DNA from: Akebia trifoliata
Lineage: Eukaryota; Streptophyta; Magnoliopsida; Ranunculales; Lardizabalaceae
Direction: 5' to 3'
Length of the DNA stretch: 64,000 bases
NCBI GenBank assembly: GCA_017979445.1
Contig: CM030719.1
Location: 22,413,292-22,477,291, forward strand
Shown here: positions 1-11,900 of the stretch, piece after piece
Position numbering within the stretch: the stretch's first letter is position 1
Layout: each line of letters starts with the position of its first letter
Notes under the pieces: model-generated
Database searches by the model: none
What the model was told of the DNA's origin: nothing
The model's input: only the letters and a program-made list of their open reading frames with translations
Program-made: the position numbers and the translations under genes

Positions 1-901
1 TTTAAACCGAGAACCGAACCAAACCGTGTAATTTGGATTGGTTTGGTTCGGTTTAGATTGATATCGGATCGGTTTCGGATTTAAAAAATAGAAAACCGAT
101 AAATTCGGTTCGGTTCTCGGTTTAAGTAATATAAAAAACCAAACCAACCCGAAAACCGAATAATATTAATTTAAAATAAAAAAATACAATTTATATTTAT
201 ATTTTTATTTTCTTACGAAAGCAAACCTAACCTAACAAAACCCTCGTCTCTCTCCCTCTCGTCTCTCTCTCTTTGTAGTCTCTTCGGCCTGAGGCCTGCG
301 ACTGCCACCGGCTGCCTCACCTCTCTCTCTCTCGTTCGTTCTCTCTCTCTATCTCTCTCGCTCGCTCGTTCTCTCTCTGTTGTCTCTGCGGCCTGAGGCC
401 TGCGACTGTCATCGGCTGCCTCACCTCTCTCTCTCTCTCTCGCTCGCTCGCTCTCTCTCTGTCGTCTCTGCGGCCTGAGGCCTGCGACTGCCACCGGTTG
501 CCTCACCTCTCTCTCTCGCTCGCTCGCTCTCTCTCTCTCAGGCTGCGACCTGCGACGGTGAGACATGGGGCTGCGTCCTACGACGGGAAGACCTGCGGCT
601 GCGACGGTGCATCCTCCGACGCTGCGATGGTGTGTCCTGCGACGATGCCACCTGATGCTGCAACAGGTTCCCCTTTCTCTCCCTCTCTCTCTTAAGCTGC
701 AAAAGAATCTAAAGAATTTCTGTCTTTCCTTGATAACCCATGGAACCGAACCGAACCAAACCGAAATAAGGTCGGTTTGGATTGGTTCGGTTATAGAATA
801 ATTCGGTTCGGTTCTGGTTCTCATATAATGGAACCGATCTTGGTCGGTTCGGTTCTAATTTTACTCTAAACCGAACCAACCCGAACCGAGTTGCACCCCT
901 A
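1..901. mobile_element. non-autonomous hAT-type element, 5' part outside the window
   Basis: The stretch is framed by runs of the GGTTCGGTT/AACCGAACC type and ends with TTGCACCCCTA at 891-901. This mirrors the full-length copy at 30333-30909, whose ends are TAGGGGTGCAAC and GTTGCACCCCTA. TAGGGGTG ends are typical of hAT elements. The left end lies before base 1, so the target duplication cannot be checked here; the right flank would begin at 902. Between the ends is CT-rich microsatellite and a GC-rich tandem repeat (separate entry). No transposase is seen. The arginine/glutamate-rich reading frames in it are translations of the microsatellite. Confidence 0.7.
241..545. repeat. GC-rich tandem repeat with CT microsatellite inside the hAT element
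   Basis: A block reading CGGCCTGAGGCCTGCGACTG followed by a variant of CCACCGGCTGCCTCACC and a long CTCTCT/CTCGCTCG run occurs at about 285, 389 and 471. Spacing is 104 and 82 bp, varying with the length of the CT run. A degraded continuation (CTGCGACCTGCGACGG and similar) runs on to about 650. The related element at 30.5-30.7 kb has matching pieces (GTCGCAGCCTC, GAGAGA), so the array belongs to the family, expanded in this copy. Confidence 0.75.
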
Positions 902-1105
902 GATTTTACACCAAAAATCAAATTGATTGGTAAATTCTAACAATTAACATTTATGTGTCACGTGGCAAACACTGAGACATGGAAAATTTGTGAAAAGCTT
1001 TATTGCTTGCTCTTATGAGAGAAAAATTTATAGAGAAATTTTAAAAAATTTATTGCAATATGAAATACTACTTTTCCAAATAAAAGGGATAACGTTTCAA
1101 GGAAA

Positions 1106-1347
1106 GGTAGTATTAGAGCCACCCAATTATTACTAAGGGCACCCTCACACTATAGTCAAATTATTGTCTTACATGAGTTAAAAGTTTTAGAATGAGCTGA
1201 TTTTTGATGAGTAGATCATCATCATCCAAAATCAGTCTATTCCTAAATTTTAAACCCATATAAGACAAGAAAAAAAAAATTAAATTAAATTAAATTTGGT
1301 ATGATGTGAGGTGCCCTTAGTAATAATTAGGGTGCCTTTAATACTAC
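1106..1347. mobile_element. MITE with ~45-bp terminal inverted repeats
   Basis: The left arm (1106-1150, GGTAGTATTAGAGCC start, with AATTATTACTAAGGGCACC inside) is the imperfect reverse complement of the right arm (1303-1347). The centre is also partly palindromic (GAGCTGATTTTTGATGA against TCATCCAAAATCAG). It is flanked by TTCAAGGAAA (1096-1105) and TTCAAAGAAA (1348-1357), a 10-bp direct repeat with one mismatch, as expected for a Mutator-type insertion. There is no coding capacity. Parts of the interior recur near 56080-56190. Confidence 0.75.
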
Positions 1348-1751
1348 TTCAAAGAAAAGGCAAAGCAAACCCTACCATATCTATTCATCATAGGTAAAAT
1401 GCATAGCATGTGAAAATCTTTTATTTTCACTTAAATAAATTTATCAATAATTAGTTATTAATAATTTTTTTAACATTATTTACTTGAATAATTCATGATT
1501 TTGGCTTTGATAATAAACCATTCCCATTTGTAAATGTTTTGCGATGGAGAATTTACTACTATTTGATAGCCATCGAAAATTCTTCGACAAAATCATTTTT
1601 GATACTTGACTGACATTTGCAATGATTTCTTATTAAAATAAAACACTAACAATTTTAGTTTATTTAACCTCATCAAAGAAATTTTTTAAAATTATAAAAA
1701 CACCCTCAATACTTGTTGCATTAAAAAATACCACTATCAAAGGTACAGTAC

Positions 1752-3346
1752 GGATATTGGAATTACAAACTAAGAAAATTACTTAAAGGACCTCGTAGAG
1801 GGACTTCTTTCTAAATAATCCCTAAGTTTTCATGGGTAGCTATAGGAGTTTTAGTCAACTTTTTCTTTCTAAATGTTCTTTGAAGACTATTTTCACCTTT
1901 TTTGGCATGTGAATTGTCGAAATTACCAATTTTCTCATCTTCTTCACATAGTTAGGTTTTCCAACAACGATTGTCATTATTTTCAACAATCTTCGATTAT
2001 GAATGACGAATAGATAATGATATTCTCTTAATTTTGAACATCTAGATCTTTTTTTTTTTTCAATGATTTATAAAAAGAAAATTGAAGAACAAAATTGAGA
2101 TTCAATTTTTTTTTATGATTACATCCTAACTTTTGATTTGCAATCATAATTGATACATTTTTGGGTATTTCGAGGAGATTAACCAAGTATCGAAGTTGAA
2201 AAAAATAGAAAAAAAAAATGAAAAATCCAATTGCATTACAACGTCAAGTTCACCACTTTTTATTTAATTACTATCGACATTAATTAAATAAAAAATAGTG
2301 AACTCGACACTAAGTTAAAAACTAGTGAACTAGACATTGTAATGCAGTCGAATTTTTCAGTTTTTTTTTTTTTTTTCATTTTTCTAATTTCAAAATTTGT
2401 TTAATCTCCTTTAAATACCCAAAAATGTATAAATTATGGTTGCAAATCAAAATTTATGATGTAACCATCAAAAAAATTTGAATATCAAATTCGTTCTTTA
2501 ATAAAAAGTAGTGAACTCGACACTAAGTTAAAAATTGATGAACTCACCACTTAGTATTTAATTACCATCAAGTTCAATGGTATTTAAATAAAAAGTGGTG
2601 AACTTGATGTTGTAATGCAATCAAAATTTTCATTTTTTTTATTTTCGATACTTATTTAATCTCCTTTAAATACCAAAAATGTATAGATTATAATTGCAAA
2701 TAAAAATTTATGATGTAATCATATAAAAAAATTGAATCTCAAATTTTTTCCTCAATAAAAAGTGGTGAACTCAACAATAAGTTAAAAAGTGGTGAACTCA
2801 ATACTAAATTAAAAACTGATGAATTCACCACTTAGTGGTAAACTTGACGTTGTAAAGCAATTAAGTTTTTCAATTTTTTCAACTTCGATATTTGGTTAAT
2901 CTCCTCGAAATATCTAAAAATGTATCTATTATGGTTGCAAATCAAAAGTTACGATGTAATCATAAATAAAAATAATAATAATAAATAAATAATTTGAAGA
3001 TCAATTTCATTCTTCAATTTTTTTATTATTATAAATCATCGAAATTAAAATTAAAAAAAGGGGATCTAGATATTAAAAATTAAGAGAATATCATTCTCTA
3101 TTCGTCATTCATGATCAAAGATCATCGAAAATGATGGCAATCCCGTTTGAAAACCTAACTATGTGAAGAAGATGAGAAAAGGGGAATTCTGACATTTCAC
3201 ATGCTAAAAATGGTGAAAATGATCTTTCGGGACCATATAGAAAGAAAAAGTTTGCTAAATGTTATGTTTAGCAAACCTTGAAAACTCAGTAAAAAGAAGT
3301 CCCTCTCTGTGAAGGTCCTTTAAATAATTTTCCCTACAAAATATCC
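1752..3346. mobile_element. 1.6-kb foldback element with ~300-bp inverted arms
   Basis: The first ~300 bases (GGATATT.., ACTTAAAGGACCTC, GGGACTTCTTT, TTCTCATCTTCTTCACATAG, ATGAATGACGAATAGA) reappear as an imperfect reverse complement in the last ~300 bases (3040-3346). The interior holds a repeat of roughly 240-250 bp present about three times on the right side (starting near 2395, 2645 and 2885) and once inverted on the left (about 2090-2210). It includes a phrase of the type AAAAAGTGGTGAACTCGAC, which is itself partly palindromic. No open reading frame of note. A diverged relative lies at 63345-63860. Confidence 0.75.
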
Positions 3347-4700
3347 ATCTTCAAAAGAATTATTCAAATTACAAAAAAAAAAATGCTTTATCACTTGTTA
3401 CAACTTATAATAACATTCATAAGAATTTATAATATATATATAAAAAAAAAAAAAACCCCATGATGAGGGTTTTTTTTTTTATAATAACTTTGATGAGGTG
3501 TATTTTTGGAATTTTGATATGCAAGTAAATGTTTCATTCATGACTCATGAGGGGTATTTTTATGAATTTGTGTGCATATTACTTACCAAGTACCAAGGGC
3601 CACTATTATAGTTTAAAATTTTCTTTCATGAAAGATATTTTTGTAATTTCAATGGCAAGTTAATATATCTTTGACGAAGGAAATTTTCACAAATTTACAT
3701 GCATATTAGTGTAACAAATATTGAGGATATTTTTCTAATTTGATTAATTCTTTGAATAATGGTATTTTGTAATTTTGATATGCACATGTTGGAGTAGAAT
3801 AATTTTCCAATTTGCAATATTTTTTATGTTTCACATCATTTATTGAAATTTCTTAAGAATTTATATTCTCTACAAATTTCTTGCAATGCAAACATTTGCA
3901 TTGCATAACCAAGCATCCATAAAATTGATTTTTGATTTTATTTTATTTTTTTGCTCTTGCAAATAATTTGCAGTATACCAAGCCGGGCTTTAGTTTTACT
4001 ATCATAATCAATAACAATAACAAAGCCTTATTAAATATTTTTGCCCCATTCCATCATGTTTGAAGCGAAGTCTTTTGTTGCTGAAATTGAGTTCATATAT
4101 GTTTTCACAATGGGTCTTCCTCTTGCTCTTTTAAGACAATCGTCTTAAATATTTTTTCTAATTGGTATTGTAATATGTCTTTGTTGGATATGCCCAAATC
4201 ATCTCAATTGATTTTCTCTTTATTTATCGTTCATTGGAATCATTCCTCAATTTTCGTGAAATGTTAGTTTTTGATCTTATCTCTTTTAATCCTTCCCCTC
4301 GTCCGTCTCAACATCCTAATTTTTGTTACACTCAATTTATTTACATGACTCTGGCTGATCTAATGGTGGTGGTGGTAGTGGTGTTGTTGCTACTAAGTAC
4401 TACTACGGTCGATTACGATGACTTTTTGAATAAGATGGTGAACAAGGTCGAGATCTTCGATCTCTTATCCTTGTTGTTTCTCGGGAATGAAGAATTTACT
4501 ATTATAGCCTTTAAAATTGATTGGAACGAAATATAAATTACCAAATGTTCTTCAATATTATCGGTAATATTTACAATGTAAGGTATAAGAAAGACAAATG
4601 ATTAATGACATTGTTAACAATCTTAATTTGGATGTTAAATTCATGATGGCTGAAAATGATCATCTTTTGTGGTAGAAAATCTTCAGAAATAAATGACAAC
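3347..4700. other. intergenic, AT-rich, no recognised feature
   Basis: Simple AT-rich sequence with poly-A/poly-T runs (around 3448-3482) and short degenerate direct repeats of the form TATTTTTGTAATTTTGATATGCA. A 100-codon plus-strand frame at 4234-4536 has a low-complexity valine/leucine run and no recognisable domain, so I do not call it a gene. Confidence 0.5.
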
Positions 4701-4709
4701 AAGTCTAAA

Positions 4710-4924
4710 GAGTTGTGATAATATGACTCGCCAGGTGGCATACTAAATTGGCTCCCTAACATGACAAGTTCAGGTACAGTAGATCTGTATGCCTTGAGAT
4801 ACATGATTGCACTTCCTCATTAAATAAAAATGTATTCCAAGGTGTACAGATCTATGGCTCCCGACCTTGTCACGTAAGGGAGTCGACTGAGTATACCACC
4901 TGGAGAGTCATATCATCAGGACTC
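4710..4924. mobile_element. Mutator-type MITE with perfect 9-bp target duplication
   Basis: The ends are GAGTTGTGATAATATGACTC and, in reverse complement, GAGTCCTGATGATATGACTC. The arms stay similar for about 90 bp (GGTGGCATACT, TGACAAGTTCAGG, AGATCTGTA). The element is flanked on both sides by AAGTCTAAA (4701-4709 and 4925-4933), an exact 9-bp direct repeat. Its length is 215 bp and it does not code. The same family is present at 61815-62047. Confidence 0.85.
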
Positions 4925-4933
4925 AAGTCTAAA

Positions 4934-5935
4934 AGGTGGTCCGAAGAGAAGGGACTCATAAGGCCACTCTTTTTGGGCATTTCCTCAACAAGATCACAAG
5001 TCTCCACTATTTGACTCCATTATTTGTAAACACATCTCTGACATTTTTTATCCTCATCACTTCTTTTAGAAGGACCAATAATGGAGAAGGTTGCTAAAAA
5101 ATAAAGAATTGTTTAAAATGATTTAGAGGATATTTTTAGAACATGGCTTCAAAAATGATTGGGTCCCCAAACTAGGAAGCAAAACACCATGCCAGCATGA
5201 AAACACAGCATGTTCAGTCAGAAACTTAACTGAGTTATTTGATTATATATAATTCTACTGTGGAGAACAAAAAGTTTATTTATTTTTTTATCAAATAATA
5301 AAGATATTTGTTATAAATAGTATTAAAAATTATTTTTAAATATATATAAAATTAATATACTTTTATTTGACAAGTCTATGTACACCTTTCGATAGTTTTA
5401 GATATCTTTTTGGTGGTCCTTGGTTGATTCTCTTACCTTTGTATCACTTGATGGGATCATAAGCATATTGACTTTTCAATCAAGAGATGAGTCGTGTCCT
5501 GAAAATTCTGTGAAAGAATCTATAGGATCTAACAAGGTCATATAAAAGTAGCAATTAAGGTATGAAATACATAACAAATGTCATTTAAGGTTTCAACTTT
5601 CCTCCTTACAATAAAACAAAAAGAAAAAGGTGATGAACATAATATAAAAAGGACATAAAAAATGTTCCATCATGCTCAACATAGCTTGCATGGCTCATCA
5701 GTTAGTAGCAAATACCTACACATCCATTTTTTCCCTTCAATATTAACTATAAAAGGGTATCCTCCTTTGTCTCTCCTAAATTCAGTGAAAAGAACGCCCA
5801 AACAGCATAAATAAATCCATGTTACAGATTGAAGTTCAGGTTTGCATTCACTTTGTTGGCTTGAAAAATGTTGTTGGCACTGATTAAAGTGAAGCCGAGA
5901 GATCCATGGCACAAGCAACATGAGTTGTAGGTGTT
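4934..5935. other. 3' flank of the PRP19-like gene
   Basis: No separate gene is recognised. The stretch nearest to 5936 should contain the 3' UTR of the minus-strand PRP19-like gene. I could not fix a single poly(A) site: several AATAAA-like hexamers occur on the minus strand, as TTTATT on the plus strand. The minus-strand reading frame entering this region belongs to the last exon read in another frame. Confidence 0.4.
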
Positions 5936-8900
5936 CTAAGGCTCTTCTGAAACATCCTCCGGCAACCCAAAGATGCGGAGGTTCCGGTCCATTGACCCTA
6001 CTGCCATGTATTTTGCATCTGGGCCAAATTTCACACATGTTGCTTTCCCTACATCCGGCACGGTAAAAAAATTACAAATCAGAGAGAATAAAATAATTCA
6101 AGATTACTTGAAAAGTTTGCATGTATAATGATGTACTAGATATGCAAGAAACAAATGGTCACCGTAAAATACCTGTGCCTGACAAATCTGGGAATGTTTT
6201 GATGCAATTCCAATCTGACTTTACATTCGCAACTTGGTAAACTCTGCAACAGTACTAAGTGTAAATAATTCTGGGTCGTAAAAAGTGAACCCCAAGAATA
6301 TTTTGGATAATTAAATGTCACAAAAGGAACAACAGATATCACACGGTTATATGCAATTTTAACAAGTTGCAAAGTGCAAAATCTTCGGGTGAGAAGGCTA
6401 ATCATATTCTAATCCAATGCAACGTCGCATGGGTTGTGTGTGGTCTGATTTCATGATAGTTTTTCACTATTATACTCATTCCCCTTACACAATTCGATGT
6501 CTCTTTTAAGAGTTGGCAATATTGAACTTTTGGGGTAGAGAACTGCCATTTGCTCTTTGTTGGGGTCTATAGAAGGAGTGGAACAATCGGATATCCGTAG
6601 GAAAGGAGCAATTGGAACAGCATGAACTAATAATAAGCTTGTTAGATCTACCACTTTTTTGGTGCAAGTTGTTTGATGAGTTCAAGGGGATTTCTTTGAA
6701 GATCTATAGTTTAGAGGGATGAGATATGTAAGGTCACTTATTAATACATCTAATGTCTATCAAAGGAAAACACTCCTGGTGCAGTGACTGTTAAAACCGA
6801 CCAGTAACCTCTGTAACTTAATCGTTTATGTTTTACTGGGTTTGTAGACAGCTGGCTCAAAGGGAAAAATAAAATAAAATAAATATATGAAATGGGCAAT
6901 CTTATTATACTTACCAATAAAAAGCTGAGTAAATAAAAGCAGGTTACTGAGTTATAAATTAAAGTTTTGGACCCTGAACTATAGCACCGAGCGCAGATTT
7001 TACCAACTATTTTTTGTTGTTTTTTATAGGTTTATGTGTGAAAGCCAGGTTCTGTTCATAGATCTATGGTGTTACCACACTGACTTTACCAATTTGGCAT
7101 GCACATACTATCCTCTTTTATAATTGTGAACGTGGGGTTTTGATCTCAGGTCTGGTATTATCACCAAGAAGTCCTTGTTTTACTTTTGTTTACTAATTCT
7201 AAACCAAACTGCCAGTACTCCAGAGATTTTTTGGAAACCCTACCTTACGTCTGAACCTGCAATTGCAAGATAACTTCCACTATGGTCGAATTCCACTGCA
7301 CACCAAAAGGAAAAAAAAAGTTTAGTTAATTGGCTATTTATTGTATCTTGAAAAACAAGAGAAATGTGGAAACAACAAATTAAACACAAGGTCAAGAATC
7401 CACCATCCGTCAAGCTCTCTTAATGTCTTCCAATTCAATTTCTATGCAAAGGATATGCATTCTTTTTATTTTTTTTAATGTGTGGGCATGATTAAGGCAG
7501 GAAAAAAATAGATCACCTCAGACCTCTACTCGGGACTGAAAAATTTTAAGTGGGACCGGTGAGATGGTTTACATACCGAAATTTGTTGGTGTGTTTGAGT
7601 CATAGGGAGCAAAGGTTCGAAAGTTCCTCAATTTGCGTAGATCCCACAGTTTAACACCATCATGAGCTGCAGTCTGATTCATTTACATATGAAAGGTAAG
7701 TACATGCATGACTTGTTCTCTTCAATTACAGTAGTTGGTGTGGAAACGCATACCGCAAGAAAGTAGCCATTTTCGGAGAATGATATGGCAGTAACCGGCC
7801 CAATATGTCCATCGAACTTTGCAACATTTGACTGATTTCCAACATCATTACATTAGTATAAAGCACTGAGGAAAATACAAAAGAATGAACGAAATTTTAA
7901 ACGTGCACAAAGTAAATTTATACCTGACTTTTTACGTCCCAAATTCTAACAAGAGCCTCTGAAGTGCCAGTTCCAAGGATGAGACCATCAGGATGAAAAG
8001 CAGCAGATGTATAACCCTCTGCTCCTGAAGCCTCCCCAACCTACAAAGAATACAACCAATTAACTCACAGAAACACACTCACAGGGGAGGGAAGGAGGAA
8101 GGGTTTACCTGGGTGAGGCACAACCCAGACAAAAGATCATACAAGCACCATGTGTTATCAAGTGAAGCGGTCACAAAGTAGCTGTTGGTAGCATGGATCG
8201 TAACAGCTTGCACCTAGCAGAGATTTTATTGTCAAATAAAATTAAGGAATTTTTTTTTTTTGGAATATTGAACAGTAACATATGGTATTGAAAGTCGATG
8301 GAATGAATAGTGAAATGGGTTAAATTATATAGATGGAGCTCAATTATACATAATACTAGGTAAAAGGCTATTAATTTCAGAAAAGATGAGATACAGTTTA
8401 CATATGTGATACTTTGAAACTAATAGGAGAGCATTTGGCATCATTACAAGTCAGTATACTTGTGGGCAGCAATTTACTCATCTTCTGAAGGGTTATAAAT
8501 CAAGAAAGCAGACTGAAAGTTATGAATTAAACATGGTTAAAAGAACTAACGCCGGCGTTCATGTTGAATTTTGCAACACTAGCAATTTGTAGGAAACAGT
8601 TCAAGGAACATTGTTTTTTTTTTTTTTTGATACGTAAAATTTTATTTCAAAATAGAGAAAGAGAATGTACAGAAAGCGGTCAAAGTGACCACCCTAAGAA
8701 AAACAAAAAGGAACTAACTAGAGCACACAGACTCCCACCTAAAAACAAACTCTTTGAGAGAAAAAAACCTTAAAAAAAGTTTACTCAAAAAATAAACAAT
8801 AACAATCCTAAAATGCTTGAAATGAGCTCCTGAGAAGAGGATTCCACTACTTGAAAAACTCTCCTATCCTCTCCAACCAGGTTCCCCCATCACACTGCAA

Positions 8901-11900
8901 ATGGAAGTAATCTCTACAACATCTGCTTCCTTTCAGAGAAGCAGGAAAGATCCCAACCTTTAAAAAGACATGGTAGTGTTTTTGGGACATCCCAACTATA
9001 GTCAAAGAGAGCCAAGAAATGAGACCAAAGAAAAAAGGGGAACAAGCATAGCATCATCTGAAAATAGATACAATAATGGAAAAAAGGGCAAACTTGGGGT
9101 CAATCCCTAGTGTAACTGGAACCTCTCATCGCACCACCAATTATTCACATATTATTTACAGCTCTAGTACAAATGACTTTAATAATGTCAACATACTAGC
9201 TTGCAATACCTATTTCACTAATATTGGCCAAATTAACTCTTAGGGACCTAACATCATGCAATCTGTCAAATTCAATAAAGACTACTCATAGATTCTTCCT
9301 CTTTCTCAAAATTTCTCCATCAATTGTCTACCTTAAACAAGATACACTCGATAATTGATCATTTGATCTCCCAAGCATGAAGCCAACTTGTTTTTTGTTT
9401 TTTTAAACCTTTGATCGGTATAGGGTTAGTGGTTAGCAAATGAAGTTGGGTTCAATGGGGTTTGAACCCAGGACGTGGGAACAACACTCCACACATCTTA
9501 CTACTTACCTAAGTTTGCACTTCATGAAGCCAACTTGTTACCTAGGGCAGTGCAATTGTTTATAAGCTTTCTAACCTTTACTTCCTCATTATAGTGACTC
9601 ATATGTTCAATGGCCACAATAATATGTATAATTTTGTACATCTCCCTCATTTTCATAAACAAGTACCGTCGTACCTCTACTCCATTCATCTAGCTTTTTC
9701 TTAGTTTCCAAAATTGCATTAAACAGTTTAATTAACCAAGATAATCCACTGTTTCTCTCGTGCATTTCCAAACATATAATGTATCAGCTCCCACTTGTTG
9801 AGCAACACAGTTGACAGGCTAGCGAATCAATATTAACTATCAGGAACATAAGAATGATGTGGGGCCCAAATGGAGCAGACGTGAACATGAAAATATCAGC
9901 ATACCTGCAACGATGGACCCCTTTTGTATCCCAGATTTGTAACTGTGTCAACACCACTTTATATAAGGTGAACACCTGACTACATCTGGTATCAATACTT
10001 AGATTTAATAAAATGCTCAATAAACAACATTTTTAGAATTATACTGGGAGAAGATGGAGTAAAGTAATTCGACGCCAAAATTTGAAAGACCAAATATGCC
10101 CCCACATTCACATTTAACCTTACTATTATCAAGGTCGGTTTAGTCAAAACAAATAAAATTATAATCCCACGACCCTACAACCACGTTAGTCTTCAAAAAT
10201 TACAAAAATACCTTTTTATTATGTTATGTTTTAAATCACATTAGTTAGTATTTTAAATTACAAAAAGACCCCTACAATATAAAATTACAATCTCAAGACC
10301 CCTATAACCAAGTTAGCTAGTTTTCTAAAATTATAAGTTTATTATGTTATCTTCAAAATTGCCTAAGTTAATGTTTTAAATTACAAAAAGTCCTTACAAT
10401 ATAATAAATGAAAAAAATATGACATAAAATAAGATTATCCATTTGAAAATTTTAAAATAACTTTTTCAAATAATTGCAAAAAAATTAATCAAAAAAGAAT
10501 TAAATGATAAATAACCTGAACTAAAAACTGATTTCCCAGCCTTGATAGGGACCATGCTCAAGAAACCAAGACAATATGATGTAGGACATCTACAATACCT
10601 ATTAAGAGTCTTGAATAATATCTAATTCTAGTATGATTTGTTTTTATTTTCTAGTTCTAGTAAGATTTCTATTTTCTAATTCTAGTAAGATTTTTATTCA
10701 TAGTTACTTTAAAAGTAATATTCCTTGTTAGTTTCTAATTTGTTTTCAAATTTCTATTCTATTTAAATTCGTTTTTATTCTTTAGGCTATAATTCGAAGT
10801 GCTTAGAAATGTCTAAACTGAGTTATAATAGGTTTAGAAATTTGTTATTATGTTCTAAATAGATTAGGAAAGTTACATTTTAGTATTTTTGAATGTTTCT
10901 AAGTTATTAAAAAGAAATTATCTATATAAGGAACTTCAAAAAGGAAATTCAATGAATTAAAATCATATCAATTCAATTATCTTTTCTATCTTAGTTACTT
11001 TCAAGTTCTTTGCTTTATTTTCTTCCAACCTATTGCTTATTTATCAATTGAATCTATTGATTCACATGCTTCTGCTACGTCACAATATCATCAAGGGAAA
11101 GGGTAAGACGGGAAACCTTAAACTAAAGCTGAATATTGGATGTGTGGAGAAACATGTATCCTCCACCTCACATCATCAGCAAAATCCTAGAATATTACAA
11201 TTGAAAATAATAATAAAATTAAAAGACAAACAAAAAAAAAAGGTTCGAATAGTGTTTCAATCCATCGGATCAAAACAAAAACGAATTCGAGAAGAGAAAA
11301 TAGAATCCCCTTGACAGATGATTGACTACATGGATTCATATAGCTGGTCTCAATAAGCATTCGATCACTACATGAATATATATCGTCTTCACAATGTATA
11401 TATGCATCCCGACACTACTAAATCAGCACTCCTTTCTCCTACAGAGAATCAAGCAAACTTGCACAAAAACAAACCTGCAGAGGCTGTTATTAGGGGTTTC
11501 AGGTGCCAGCTTTAAGATTTCAGAAATGATCAATCGATCGATCAACCAATCCAGCCATTATCCAGGTGCCAACATTAAGGATTTCAGGTTACACTTTTAT
11601 AGCCATTATCCTACAGTTATTTCACTACTGCAGCTCAATTTTTTCCTCTTTAATCGATAATTATAACAAATAAACGCTAAATTGACATTAAAATTCCATT
11701 TTTGGGGGTAAAAACAAAAAGAACTCCTAATTTCAACCAACAAAGCAGTCAATTTATCAAACTCTCCTAAACTTTGAAAGGCTAAGAATATCCAATCATG
11801 TTAAGAATTGCAAACGTGGAGCCCGGTGTCTAATGTTGTTACCTCATATTTGTACTGGACACTAACAGACGTGTCTTTGCCCACATAACATTGGTAGTAA

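Noticed and set aside
213..824. 203-codon minus-strand frame rich in Arg, Glu and Ser
   Set aside because: It is a translation of CT/GA microsatellite and of the GC-rich tandem unit inside a hAT element; all strands give similar low-complexity frames.
4234..4536. 100-codon plus-strand frame
   Set aside because: Low-complexity valine/leucine run, no domain, no splice context and no family that I recognise.
9440..9490. GGGTTTGAACCC phrase as part of a tRNA gene
   Set aside because: Only a B-box-like match; no acceptor stem, D-arm or anticodon arm can be folded around it. At most a SINE remnant.
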